A program made the translations under genes and the position numbers. From NCBI RefSeq assembly GCF_040225985.1, contig NZ_JBBPEU010000006.1, positions 1-64,000 on the forward strand: a stretch of DNA of 64,000 nucleotides, written 5' to 3'. Of this stretch, positions 25,549-33,968 are shown one piece after another. Position 1 is the first letter of the stretch. The number at the start of each line of letters is the position of its first letter. This DNA is from Shimia sp040225985. GTDB taxonomy: Bacteria; Pseudomonadota; Alphaproteobacteria; Rhodobacterales; Rhodobacteraceae. The notes under the pieces were generated by a model that saw only the letters and a list, made by a program, of their open reading frames with translations, had not been told where the DNA came from and did not search any database.

Positions 25549-26790
25549 ATGGAACGCATGTTAAGTAAAATTTCTCTGGATGACGCGCAGCACCTGCCGC
25601 TGTGGCGCCGGCCCGTGTCGTTGCTTTTCGTGACGGCCTTTGCGATGCCGATTGCCTTTTACGCTTGGTATGCGTTGTTGAATAACTTCGTGATCGAGGC
25701 GGCAGATTTCGACGGGCGCGACATCGGCCTGTTGCATGCGGTGCGCGAAATTCCAGGCTTTCTGGCCATCGGGGTGATCGCGATCATCATCTTCGTGCGC
25801 GAACAGGTGCTGGGTATGGTGTCGCTGGTCCTGCTGGGGGTGGCGACGGCCTTTACGGCATGGTACCCGTCGCTGGGCGGGCTATTGATGCTGACCTTCC
25901 TCAGTTCGGTCGGATTCCACTATTACGAGACGGTTAATCAGTCACTGCAGCTTCAATGGCTGTCGAAAGAGCGCGCACCACAGGTGCTGGGTTGGCTTCT
26001 GGCGGTGGGCTCAGGCAGCACGCTGATCGTCTTTGTCCTGATCGTGCTGATGTGGGACACGCTGAACCTGACTTACAATACCGTGTTCATGGCGGCGGGG
26101 TTCACCACGGCAGCGATCGCGCTGTTCTGCCTGTTTGCCTATCCCCAGTTCGAGGCGCGCACGCCGCAGGTCAAGAAGATGATCCTGCGCAAACGCTATT
26201 GGCTGTATTACGCTTTGCAGTTCATGTCAGGCGCGCGGCGGCAGATCTTTATGATCTTTGCAGGCTTCATGATGGTCGAGAAATTCGGCTTTGAAGTGCA
26301 CGAGCTGACGGGGCTTTACCTGATTAACCTGATTGTCAACATGGTGGTGGCCCCGCTTCTGGGCAAGGCGGTCGCGCGGTTCGGGGAACGCGCCACGCTG
26401 ATCTTTGAATATGCCGGTCTGGTGATCGTGTTCCTGGCCTATGGCGGAGTCTACTGGTTTGGCTGGGGTGTTCTTGTGGCGGCGGTGCTCTATGTCATTG
26501 ACCACATCCTGTTTGGTCTGGCGCTTGCTTTGAAAACCTATTTCCAGAAAATCGCCGATCCCGAAGATATCGCCCCCACGGCGGCGGTGGCCTTTACGAT
26601 CAACCATATCGCGGCGGTGGCCCTGCCGGTCCCCTTGGGGTTGCTCTGGGTCGTGTCGCCCGGTGCCGTGTTCGTCTTGGCCGCGGGGATGGCGCTGGTG
26701 TCGCTGAGCCTGTCCCTGCTGGTGCCGCGTCACCCTGAAAAAGGCAACGAGACGCGGCTGAACCGCTATTTCCACGTGCCGGCGGAATAA
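25549..26790 (+). CDS. Major facilitator superfamily transporter
   Basis: A 413-residue protein with about 12 hydrophobic segments, an inner-membrane MFS carrier. It starts MERMLSKISLDDAQHLPLWR and the first membrane helix follows at about residue 24. The loop between halves is basic (KKMILRKRYW near residue 206). No substrate-specific motif was recognised. The MATE gene starts only 3 bases after its stop, so the two transporters are co-transcribed. It is divergent from the TsuA-like gene. Confidence 0.8.
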   Translation: MERMLSKISLDDAQHLPLWRRPVSLLFVTAFAMPIAFYAWYALLNNFVIEAADFDGRDIGLLHAVREIPGFLAIGVIAIIIFVREQVLGMVSLVLLGVATAFTAWYPSLGGLLMLTFLSSVGFHYYETVNQSLQLQWLSKERAPQVLGWLLAVGSGSTLIVFVLIVLMWDTLNLTYNTVFMAAGFTTAAIALFCLFAYPQFEARTPQVKKMILRKRYWLYYALQFMSGARRQIFMIFAGFMMVEKFGFEVHELTGLYLINLIVNMVVAPLLGKAVARFGERATLIFEYAGLVIVFLAYGGVYWFGWGVLVAAVLYVIDHILFGLALALKTYFQKIADPEDIAPTAAVAFTINHIAAVALPVPLGLLWVVSPGAVFVLAAGMALVSLSLSLLVPRHPEKGNETRLNRYFHVPAE

Positions 26791-26793
26791 GGC

Positions 26794-28125
26794 ATGGCGG
26801 CACGGGGGCGGTTTCTGGACGGATCGACCATGGGGCATGTGGTGCGCATGACCCTGACCGGGGCCACGGGCATCACCTTTGTCTTTCTTGTGGATCTTGC
26901 CAACCTGTTCTGGCTGTCGCAGGTGGGCGACCCCAAGATCGTTGCGGCCATCGGCTATGCTTTCGCGGTCCAGTTCTTTTCGGTCAGTACCGGTATCGGA
27001 CTGATGATTGCCGCGACCGTGCTGGTTTCGAAGCGTATCGGCATGGGACAGCGCGAACGCGCGCGGCGCGAGGCGACCAGTTCGATGATCATCACCGTCG
27101 CCTTTCAGGCGGTGGTGGCAGCCCTGATCGTGGCCTTTCGTTACCCGCTTTTGGAACTTGTCGGGGCCGAGGGCGAAACCGCGTCTCTGGCCGCGCGCTA
27201 TCTGGCGTGGACGGTGCCGTCGCTGACGGTGATGGCTGTGGGCCTTGTCGGATCGGCGGTGTTGCGGGCCGAGGGCGATGGCAAACGCGCCATGTTCGTG
27301 ACCCTGACCTCGGGCACGATTTCCATGGCGGTTGACCCGTTCCTGATCCTCTATCTGGGCTGGGGCCTCGATGGGGCGGCGCTGGCCCTGATCATCTCGC
27401 GCTTTGTGCTGGCGGGCATGGCGCTGCGGTTTGCCATCGGGACGCATAACCTGTTGGCCGTTCCGCGCCTGCGCACCTTCAAGCGTGTTTTGCGCCCCTA
27501 TTTCGCGATTGCCCTGCCGGCGATCCTGACCCAGATATCGACCCCGTTCGGGAACTACCTGTTGACCGGTGTGATCGCCACCTTCGGAGATGACGCCGTG
27601 GCTGCTTGGGCGGTGGTCAACCGGCTGACCGTGGTGGCCTTTGGCGGTATTTTCTCGCTCTCTGGGGCGATTGGCGGGATTTACGGCCAGAACTATGGCG
27701 CCCGGCAATATGACCGCCTCATGACCACCTTCCGAGACTCGCTGATCTTCTGCGCGGGCTACACCATAATCGTCTGGGTACTGTTGTCGTTGACCGCCAA
27801 TCATGTGATCGCGATCTTCGCCCTGAGCGGGGATGGCGCCGAGGTTTACCGCGCCTTTGCTTATGTGGGGTCAGCGGCCTTCGTTCTGGTCGGGGCGCTG
27901 TTCGTGTCGAACGCGACCTTCAACAGCCTTGGCAAACCCGTGCGGTCCACCATTGCCAACTGGACACGCGACGGGGTGCTGATGCTGCCTGCGGCGTGGG
28001 TTGGCGCGGCTTGGCTGGCGGCACCCGGCGTGGTCTATGCGCAAGCCGTGGCCGGTGGCGTGGTCGGTGTGCTGACGGCACTTTGGAGCTGGCATTTCCT
28101 GCGTGGTTTCCAAAGCGAGCCTTGA
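26794..28125 (+). CDS. MATE family efflux transporter
   Basis: A 443-residue inner-membrane protein with about 12 hydrophobic segments and the MATE two-fold layout. The N-terminal LANLFWLSQVGDPKIVAAIG and the FGGIFSLSGAIGGIYGQNYG segment in the second half are typical, as is ALPAILTQISTPFGNYLLTG. It probably exports cationic drugs or metabolites using a Na or H gradient. It follows the MFS gene after 3 bases; prmA follows 52 bases downstream with its own ribosome site. Confidence 0.88.
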   Translation: MAARGRFLDGSTMGHVVRMTLTGATGITFVFLVDLANLFWLSQVGDPKIVAAIGYAFAVQFFSVSTGIGLMIAATVLVSKRIGMGQRERARREATSSMIITVAFQAVVAALIVAFRYPLLELVGAEGETASLAARYLAWTVPSLTVMAVGLVGSAVLRAEGDGKRAMFVTLTSGTISMAVDPFLILYLGWGLDGAALALIISRFVLAGMALRFAIGTHNLLAVPRLRTFKRVLRPYFAIALPAILTQISTPFGNYLLTGVIATFGDDAVAAWAVVNRLTVVAFGGIFSLSGAIGGIYGQNYGARQYDRLMTTFRDSLIFCAGYTIIVWVLLSLTANHVIAIFALSGDGAEVYRAFAYVGSAAFVLVGALFVSNATFNSLGKPVRSTIANWTRDGVLMLPAAWVGAAWLAAPGVVYAQAVAGGVVGVLTALWSWHFLRGFQSEP

Positions 28126-28177
28126 CCTGCGGGCCGCATGGCCCTAGGCCGCTTGCAACCTGAGAGGAACATGCACG

Positions 28178-29047
28178 ATGCCCACTTTTACCGCCCTGAC
28201 GACCCTGACCGGAAAAGAAAACGCCGAAAAACTTGGCGAGGCGATGGAGCGTCTGAGCCCTGAACCCACCGGCGTGGGCGTGTTCGAGATCGAGGACGGG
28301 TCGGGCCTGTGGGAAATCGGCGGCTATTTCATCGAAACGCCGGACGAGGCGGGGCTGGCTGTGCTGGCCGCGGCCTTTGGCGCGAAACCTTTCGTGGTGT
28401 CGGAGCTGCCGGAAACCGATTGGGTGGCCAAGGTCAAACGCGAATTGGCCCCGGTCGAGGCAGGGCGCTTTTTTGTTTATGGCAGCCATGACGCCGACAA
28501 GGTGCCAGCCGACAGCGAACCCCTTCTGATCGAGGCGGCGATGGCCTTTGGCACCGGGCATCACGGCACGACGCTGGGCTGTCTCAAGGCGCTGGACCGT
28601 CTGGCCAACGAAGGGATCGTCGGGCAGAACGTGGCCGATATCGGTTGTGGCACGGCGGTGCTGGCGATGGGCGCGGCGCGGATCTGGCCGAACCCTGTTC
28701 TGGCCAGCGACATTGACGAGGTCGCGGTCGAGGTGGCCGAGGCCAACGTCGCCGCCAACGACCTGACCGGCCGCGTGATCTGTGTCGAGGCGGCGGGTTT
28801 CGACCACCCCGACCTCAAGGCCAAGGCGCCCTATGATCTGGTGTTCGCGAATATCCTCAAGGCCCCGCTGGTGGATCTGGCCCCCGACATGGGTGCCAAT
28901 ATCGTCGCGTCCGGTCATGCGATCCTGTCCGGCATCCTGAATGAACAGGCGGACGAGGTGGTCACCGCCTATGACGCCGCCGGTTTCGACGTGCACACGC
29001 GCGAGGAAATCGGGGAATGGACGACCCTCACCCTGACCCGACGCTAG
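28178..29047 (+). CDS. prmA: Ribosomal protein L11 methyltransferase
   Basis: A 289-residue SAM-dependent enzyme that trimethylates ribosomal protein L11. The N-terminal substrate-recognition part (about 1-110) precedes the methyltransferase domain: AFGTGHHGTTLGCLKAL, VADIGCGTAVLAMGAARIW (SAM motif I), ASDIDEVAVEVA and DLVFANILKAPLVDLAP (post-I and catalytic NILxxxL segment). These are specific to PrmA. GAGAGGAAC lies ahead of the start. Confidence 0.92.
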   Translation: MPTFTALTTLTGKENAEKLGEAMERLSPEPTGVGVFEIEDGSGLWEIGGYFIETPDEAGLAVLAAAFGAKPFVVSELPETDWVAKVKRELAPVEAGRFFVYGSHDADKVPADSEPLLIEAAMAFGTGHHGTTLGCLKALDRLANEGIVGQNVADIGCGTAVLAMGAARIWPNPVLASDIDEVAVEVAEANVAANDLTGRVICVEAAGFDHPDLKAKAPYDLVFANILKAPLVDLAPDMGANIVASGHAILSGILNEQADEVVTAYDAAGFDVHTREEIGEWTTLTLTRR

Positions 29048-29293
29048 GGAATCACGCCGCGCGCCCCGCCCGATTCGAGAGGCAGAGTCGCAAGCGCGAC
29101 AGATACGTTTTTCCAGTTCAGAAACAATGACGGCGCCCCTCCGGGCGCTGTTTCCGTTTCAGCAGGGCAAATCTGACAAACCTGCCTCATTTGTCTTGAA
29201 TTTGCCCCATTTTCAGCATCTTGCCACAGTTTTGCCACAATCTAAGTGGAATTTGGCCTTGTTTGGTGGGGGCCAAACGAATTGAGTGCTGCC

Positions 29294-29647
29294 ATGACTG
29301 ACTCGTATGACGAATTTCAGGCCCGTGTTGCCCGCATCTACAAGAATGAGGGCAAGAAGCGCGGCTTTCTCAGAAAGCGGTATTCCCAGACACTGACGCG
29401 CGACGGGGATTTTGTGATCCGTGGCGCGGCCCGCCGCCGCAGTTTTCCCTGGACCGGGCTGTTGCTGGTCGCCGTTGCCTTCTTTGGTACCAAGGGCGCC
29501 GTGATGGCCAAGCTTGGCCCCGATTTCTATTCCCAACAGGTGTCCCGACTGACGCCTGCCAGCCTCCTTGAAGAGGCCGGCGCCTGGACCATGCGTCCCG
29601 ACCCGATCTCGCGCTGGGTGGCGCTGCAAATCAAATCACTTGGCTGA
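29294..29647 (+). CDS. Small single-span membrane protein, unknown
   Basis: A 117-residue protein with a basic N-terminal half (YKNEGKKRGFLRKRYSQTL, RGAARRRSFPW), one hydrophobic helix at about residues 54-72 (WTGLLLVAVAFFGTKGAVM) and a polar C-terminus with a tryptophan-containing segment. The charge pattern predicts the N-terminus in the cytoplasm. The start at 29294 is preferred because an upstream in-frame start at 29246 adds unconserved residues. A terminator follows directly. No family recognised. Confidence 0.6.
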   Translation: MTDSYDEFQARVARIYKNEGKKRGFLRKRYSQTLTRDGDFVIRGAARRRSFPWTGLLLVAVAFFGTKGAVMAKLGPDFYSQQVSRLTPASLLEEAGAWTMRPDPISRWVALQIKSLG

Positions 29648-29666
29648 TCCCTCCAAGTCAGCACGG

Positions 29667-29705
29667 AAACGGCTCCGGTCTCTCTCCCGGAGCCGTTTTC
29701 ATTTT
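29667..29705 (+). terminator. Terminator after the small membrane protein gene
   Basis: A perfect 12-bp stem AAACGGCTCCGG (29667-29678) / CCGGAGCCGTTT (29687-29698) with an 8-base loop, then TTTTCATTTT. Confidence 0.85.
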
Positions 29706-29730
29706 CCGGCACAAGACATGCACGCGCACG

Positions 29731-29763
29731 AAAAAAAACCGCAGCCCGGTCAGGCTGCGGTTT
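29731..29763 (-). terminator. Terminator after the DUF1127 gene
   Basis: On the minus strand, a perfect 11-bp stem AAACCGCAGCC / GGCTGCGGTTT (29753-29763 with 29736-29746), a 6-base loop, and a run of eight T (plus-strand A at 29731-29738). It lies tail to tail with the + strand terminator at 29667. Confidence 0.88.
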
Positions 29764-29813
29764 CTTGATCCATAAAAGATCTGAAAACGGGTGAAACGGG
29801 TTCTAAGACCCGA

Positions 29814-30014
29814 TCAGCGGATGTTTTCGATGTCGTGGCGCGAGAGGCCGATATCGTCCAGTTCGCGGTCGCTCAGACCGGCGAGGGCGGCACGGGTCAC
29901 ACGCGAGTCATTCCATGCAATTACGGTTGCCACAACGTTTGCGAAGCCCTGACCAATACGGCCAGCAAAGCCAGCAGTTTCAAACTGCGCGCGGGTGGTG
30001 TCAAAAGCGGCCAT
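29814..30014 (-). CDS. DUF1127 domain-containing small protein
   Basis: A 66-residue protein ending in a DUF1127 domain: TRAALAGLSDRELDDIGLSR followed by HDIENIR. These small proteins are abundant in alphaproteobacteria, where some are linked to RNA turnover and nutrient responses; the role of this one is not predictable. The ATG at 30014 has AAGGAAG ahead; an in-frame upstream extension to 30155 is unlikely. A possible promoter on the minus strand is TTGTTT-N17-TAAATG. A strong terminator follows, so it is a single-gene unit. Confidence 0.85.
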   Translation of the reverse strand: MAAFDTTRAQFETAGFAGRIGQGFANVVATVIAWNDSRVTRAALAGLSDRELDDIGLSRHDIENIR

Positions 30015-30346
30015 ATCAATCTTCCTTCTGTTTTGGTTGATGGTCGTCGTTTTCGATGAGCGGCATTTAGGAGCGGCTTGCATACAAAACAAGCAGAAAA
30101 AAACGCATAGGTGATATGCCGTTTCTGCATGGGTCAGAACAGGCGTTTTATCCATAAAAACTTAGCCCAAACCGCCCTCAAGACGTGTCGTGAAAAGGGG
30201 TGTGAAGTGTCGCTTTTTGACCGGGAGATGCAATTGCGACATGGCGCTGTCGCATTCATGCCATGCGCGCAAAGCCCTTGGTGTTTGTTCTGGTTTTGTG
30301 CTAGTGGTTCAAAAAAGCAACAGAATGACAACGGGCAGGCGGATTT
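30015..30346. other. 332-base intergenic region between DUF1127 gene and ruvC
   Basis: No gene is supported. It should hold the promoters of the divergent DUF1127 gene and the ruvCAB operon. GTTC-N7-GTGC at 30287-30301 resembles the alphaproteobacterial LexA box (listed separately). AGGCGGA before 30347 is the ruvC ribosome site. Nothing else was recognised. Confidence 0.4.
30287..30301 (+). promoter_or_regulatory. Weak LexA-box-like sequence upstream of ruvC
   Basis: GTTC (30287-30290), 7 bases, GTGC (30298-30301): one mismatch from the GTTC-N7-GTTC direct repeat bound by alphaproteobacterial LexA. It lies 46 bases before ruvC, whose operon is SOS-regulated in several relatives. The match is imperfect and could be chance. 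Confidence 0.25.
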
Positions 30347-30853
30347 ATGCGGGTTTTGGGAATCGATCCCGGTTTGCGGAACATGGGATGGGGCATCATT
30401 GATGCCGAGGGCAGCCGACTCAGCCACGTGGCCAACGGGATTTGTCACTCGGTCGGCTCGGAGTTGGCAGCGCGGCTCTTGTCCCTGCACGAACAGCTGA
30501 CCGATGTGGTCGCGCGGTTTCAGCCGGATCATGCCGCGATCGAGAATACCTTTGTCAACAAGGACGGGGTTGGCACGCTGAAACTCGGGCAGGCGCGGGG
30601 CGTGGCGCTTCTGGTGCCCGCACAGTTCGGGCTGGTGATCGGGGAATACGCGCCCAACAAGGTCAAGAAAACCGTTGTGGGCGTGGGTCACGCCGAAAAG
30701 CACCAGGTCGAACATATGGTCAAGCTGCAATTGCCCGGCGTGGCGATCAACGGAGCGGATGCTGCCGACGCTCTGGCCATCGCGATCTGCCACGCGCATT
30801 ATGCCCGCGCGGGCGCCGGGATCGAGGGCGCGCTCAAGAGGGCACGGGCATGA
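30347..30853 (+). CDS. ruvC: Holliday junction resolvase RuvC
   Basis: A 168-residue endonuclease that cuts Holliday junctions. Acidic active-site residues are in VLGIDPGLRNMGWG (Asp7), AIENTFVNKDG and the C-terminal GADAADALAIAICHAH. PNKVKKTVVGVGHAEKHQV is the conserved DNA-binding segment. Length is normal. It overlaps ruvA by 4 bases, beginning the ruvC-ruvA-ruvB operon. Confidence 0.95.
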   Translation: MRVLGIDPGLRNMGWGIIDAEGSRLSHVANGICHSVGSELAARLLSLHEQLTDVVARFQPDHAAIENTFVNKDGVGTLKLGQARGVALLVPAQFGLVIGEYAPNKVKKTVVGVGHAEKHQVEHMVKLQLPGVAINGADAADALAIAICHAHYARAGAGIEGALKRARA

Positions 30854-31530
30854 TCGGAAAACTGACAGGACGGATTGAATACCGCACGCTGGATCACGTG
30901 CTGATCGACGTGCGCGGCGTGGGTTATATCGTGCATGTCTCGGAGCGGACGCTGGCCGCGCTGCCTTCGAATGGCGAGGTGGTCGCGCTTTATACCGATA
31001 TGCTGGTCCGCGAAGACCTGATGCAGCTTTACGGTTTTACGTCGCTGCTGGAAAAGGAATGGCATCGCCTTCTGATGTCGGTGCAGGGCATCGGGGCCAA
31101 GGCGTCATTGGCCATTCTCGGGGCGCTGGGGGCCGAAGGCGTCGGGCGCGCCATCTCGCTGGGCGACATCAACGCGATCAAGGCCGCAAAGGGCGTGGGG
31201 CCCAAGACCGCGCAACGGGTGGTGCTGGATCTCAAGGACAAGGCGCCGGCGGTGATGGCGCTGGGCGGGACGCTCACAGAGGCGACGGGCGAGGCCCCGC
31301 CCGAGGTGATCGAAACCGAGGTCGCAGCGCCTTCGGCCAAGCGCGCCGCCAAAAGCCGTGCGTCTGCATCTGCTTCGGCGCAGGCCGAAGCCCTGTCCGC
31401 TCTGGGCAACCTCGGCTACGCACCGGGAGAGGCTGCTGCTGCCGTGGCCGAAGCTGCCACCGAACTGCCCGAGGCCGATACCGCGACACTGATCCGCGCG
31501 GCCCTGAAACTTCTGGCGCCAAAAGGATAG
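30850..31530 (+). CDS. ruvA: Holliday junction DNA helicase subunit RuvA
   Basis: A 226-residue subunit that binds the four-way junction and recruits RuvB. The start MIGKLTGRIEYRTLDHVLID and LYGFTSLLEKEWHRLLMSVQ are diagnostic; helix-hairpin-helix motifs are GIGAKASLAILGAL and GVGPKTAQRVVLDLK. A low-complexity Ala-rich linker (about 160-185) leads to domain III (ALSALGNLGYAPGEAAAAVA), which contacts RuvB. The ATG shares bases with the ruvC stop. Confidence 0.95.
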   Translation: MIGKLTGRIEYRTLDHVLIDVRGVGYIVHVSERTLAALPSNGEVVALYTDMLVREDLMQLYGFTSLLEKEWHRLLMSVQGIGAKASLAILGALGAEGVGRAISLGDINAIKAAKGVGPKTAQRVVLDLKDKAPAVMALGGTLTEATGEAPPEVIETEVAAPSAKRAAKSRASASASAQAEALSALGNLGYAPGEAAAAVAEAATELPEADTATLIRAALKLLAPKG

Positions 31531-31539
31531 GGCTAAGTG

Positions 31540-32565
31540 ATGAGCGACCCTGATCCAACCTTGCGCCCCGAGGCCCAGCCCGAAGATGTCGACCGCGCCT
31601 TGCGCCCGCAGGCGCTTGAGGAATTTGTTGGGCAGGCCGAGGCCCGCGCCAACCTGCGGGTGTTCATTGAATCCGCGCGGCGGCGGGGCGAGGCGATGGA
31701 CCACACCCTGTTTCACGGCCCGCCGGGGTTGGGCAAGACGACGCTTGCCCAGATCATGGCGCGCGAGCTGGGCGTGAATTTCCGGATGACATCGGGGCCG
31801 GTATTGGCCAAGGCGGGCGATCTGGCCGCGATCCTGACCAATCTCGAAGCGCGCGATGTGCTGTTCATCGACGAAATCCACCGCCTGAACCCTGCCGTGG
31901 AAGAGGTGCTCTATCCCGCGATGGAGGATTTCGAACTGGACCTCGTGATCGGCGAAGGCCCGGCGGCGCGCACGGTGCGGATCGAATTGCAGCCCTTCAC
32001 TCTGGTTGGTGCGACCACACGGTTGGGTCTGCTGACCACGCCTCTGCGCGACCGGTTCGGTATTCCGACGCGGTTGCAGTTTTATACCGAGGACGAGTTG
32101 AACATCATCGTGACCCGCAACGCCCGTAAGCTGGGCGTGCCCGCCGATGACGCGGGTGCGCGTGAGATTGCGCGACGGTCGCGGGGCACACCGCGCATCG
32201 CCGGGCGGCTGTTGCGCCGCGTGGTGGATTTCGCGCTGGTCGAGGGCGACGGGCATATCACCCACGCCCTTGCCGACGGGGCGCTGACGCGGCTGGGGGT
32301 GGATCATCTCGGGCTGGACGGGGCGGACCGGCGCTATCTGCGGTTCATCGCCGAGAACTATGCCGGCGGTCCGGTCGGGATCGACACGATCAGCGCCGCC
32401 CTAAGCGAAAGCCGCGACGCTTTGGAAGAGGTGATTGAACCGTTCCTGCTGCAGCAGGGGTTGATCCAGCGTACGCCGCGCGGGCGGATGCTGGCCCAGA
32501 AGGCATGGACCCATCTGGGGATGCAGGCTCCGCGCCGTCCCGATCAGGCGGGGCTGTTCGAATAG
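31540..32565 (+). CDS. ruvB: Holliday junction DNA helicase subunit RuvB
   Basis: A 341-residue AAA+ motor that drives branch migration. Walker A is GPPGLGKTTLAQ, Walker B is VLFIDEIHRLNP, and sensor/arginine finger regions are GATTRLGLLTTPLRDRFG and RSRGTPRIAGRLLRR. The C-terminal winged helix contains QQGLIQRTPRGRMLAQKAW. An in-frame GTG sits one codon before the chosen ATG. A GAGTATTTTT-type element follows its stop. Confidence 0.95.
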   Translation: MSDPDPTLRPEAQPEDVDRALRPQALEEFVGQAEARANLRVFIESARRRGEAMDHTLFHGPPGLGKTTLAQIMARELGVNFRMTSGPVLAKAGDLAAILTNLEARDVLFIDEIHRLNPAVEEVLYPAMEDFELDLVIGEGPAARTVRIELQPFTLVGATTRLGLLTTPLRDRFGIPTRLQFYTEDELNIIVTRNARKLGVPADDAGAREIARRSRGTPRIAGRLLRRVVDFALVEGDGHITHALADGALTRLGVDHLGLDGADRRYLRFIAENYAGGPVGIDTISAALSESRDALEEVIEPFLLQQGLIQRTPRGRMLAQKAWTHLGMQAPRRPDQAGLFE

Positions 32566-32607
32566 GGGCGCTGCCCCTCTTGACCCCTGCGGGGCCAATT
32601 CACCCCG
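32566..32607 (+). other. Two small hairpins after ruvB
   Basis: GGGGC-GCT-GCCCC (32565-32577) begins at the last base of the stop codon, and a second CCCC/GGGG pair (32584-32594) follows, just before the repeated element at 32608. A role in ending or protecting the ruv transcript is inferred. Confidence 0.4.
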
Positions 32608-32640
32608 GAGTATTTTTCGAAAGGTGAAGCAGGGGGCGGC
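32608..32640 (+). repeat. 3'-end element, copy after ruvB
   Basis: GAGTATTTTTCGAAAGG followed by TGAAG and GGGGGCGGC. The same pattern recurs at 47356-47387 (after folD) and 62072-62104 (after the dehydratase, minus strand), and in a divergent form at 24279-24331. Every copy is downstream of a gene and in its orientation. Confidence 0.65.
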
Positions 32641-32713
32641 GAGAGGCCCGGTCGGGGGTGGACCTTGGCGCCGCTTTGGACAACAAGAGGCGTAAAGAAC
32701 CGGAGCCTGAGTC

Positions 32714-33352
32714 ATGACCCCACAAGACGTTGAAACCCTGTTCACCCGCCATGATGGCAGCTATGGCTTTGCCCGCTGGGGCCGTCCAATCGCCCCGATC
32801 GTCTTTGGTGTGCAGGACGAAACCCTGTCGGTCGTGAAGGGCGCGATCGAGGCCGTGGCGACGCTGGCCGGGGCGCAGATGGCTGAAACGGATCCGGAAC
32901 TTGGCGCGAACCTGATGGTGTTCTTTTTCCGCGAGTGGGAAGAATTGCTCGAGGTGCCGGACCTTGGGCGGCTTATTCCTGATCTCGAGCCGCTGGTGGC
33001 GCGCCTGTCGGCAGCGGATGCCACGCAATACCGCGCTTTCCGGTTTGACGACGACAACGCTATTCAGGCGGCGTTCGTGTTCCTGCGCATGAACGAAGCC
33101 ATGTCGCAGATCCCGGCCGAGAGTCTTGCGCTGGCGCAGGCGGTGCAGGTGATCCTGATGTGGGGCGACCGCGCTTTTGCCGAAAAGTCCCCGCTTGCGG
33201 TTCTGCCCGAGAGTGGCGCAACTGTCCTGCGCCCCGAGATCGCGGCGGTGATCGCGGCGGGGTATGACCGCATGATGCCACCCAGCGCGGATGACCCGAG
33301 CCATGCACTGCGCCTGTTTGCGCGGTTGCGTCTGGACGATCCAAAGGGCTGA
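32714..33352 (+). CDS. Hypothetical cytosolic protein
   Basis: A 212-residue acidic protein with no signal or membrane segment. It begins MTPQDVETLFTRHDGSYGFA and has FGVQDETLSVVKGAIEAVA, NLMVFFFREWEELLEVPDLG and RAFRFDDDNAIQAAFVFLRM. I do not recognise a family. Its TGA overlaps the ATG of thpR (TGATG), so the two are translationally coupled, which hints at a link with RNA 2',3'-cyclic phosphate metabolism. Its good codon usage and coupling make it a real gene. Confidence 0.75.
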   Translation: MTPQDVETLFTRHDGSYGFARWGRPIAPIVFGVQDETLSVVKGAIEAVATLAGAQMAETDPELGANLMVFFFREWEELLEVPDLGRLIPDLEPLVARLSAADATQYRAFRFDDDNAIQAAFVFLRMNEAMSQIPAESLALAQAVQVILMWGDRAFAEKSPLAVLPESGATVLRPEIAAVIAAGYDRMMPPSADDPSHALRLFARLRLDDPKG

Positions 33353-33900
33353 TGCGGGCCTTTGTGGCGATCGACCTGCCTGCGGACATCCGCGCAGCAC
33401 TGGCGGCAGTGCAGGCCGATCTGCGGGTGGGGCGGCTTGTGCCGGAAGAGAACCTTCACCTGACACTGGCCTTTCTGGAGGACCAGCCCGAGGCGGTCTT
33501 GCGGGCGTTGCACGGTCGGTTGTACACTTTGCAGCCCGATCCTGTCATCTTGAGGTTGCAGGGCCTTGAGTTGTTCGGGGGTAAAGCGCCTCGCGTTCTG
33601 TATCTGCGTGCTGACGGCGGCGAAGCCTTGCGCGCGTTGCGCCGGAAGGTGCGGCAGGCCGCAGGTGAGGTGGGGATCGATTTGCCCCGCGAGAGGTTCC
33701 GCCCCCATGTCACGCTGGCCCGGTTCCGCCGCGATATGCGCCCCGAGCAGATCGCGCAATTGGGCCGGTTTCTGGAACGGCAGGGGGACGCAGCGCTGCC
33801 GCCCTTTGGCATCCAGAGCTTCAGCTTGTTTGCCTCGCGCCTTTTGCCCGAGGGGGCCGTGCACGAGGCACTGGCCGCATATCCGGTGCCGACCGCCTGA
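33352..33900 (+). CDS. thpR: RNA 2',3'-cyclic phosphodiesterase
   Basis: A 182-residue member of the 2H phosphoesterase family (ThpR, formerly LigT). Both HxTx motifs are present: HLTLAF in the N-terminal half and HVTLARF in the C-terminal half. It opens 2',3'-cyclic phosphates on RNA fragments and has RNA ligase relatives. The ATG starts on the last base of the upstream stop. The C-terminal SFSLFASRLLPEGAVHEAL matches the family end. Confidence 0.9.
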   Translation: MRAFVAIDLPADIRAALAAVQADLRVGRLVPEENLHLTLAFLEDQPEAVLRALHGRLYTLQPDPVILRLQGLELFGGKAPRVLYLRADGGEALRALRRKVRQAAGEVGIDLPRERFRPHVTLARFRRDMRPEQIAQLGRFLERQGDAALPPFGIQSFSLFASRLLPEGAVHEALAAYPVPTA

Positions 33901-33968
33901 ATCCAAGGCTTGCACCTGACGTCCCTTCGCGCCAATCTGCGCCTCGACTGTTTCCCGAAAGGTGCCCT

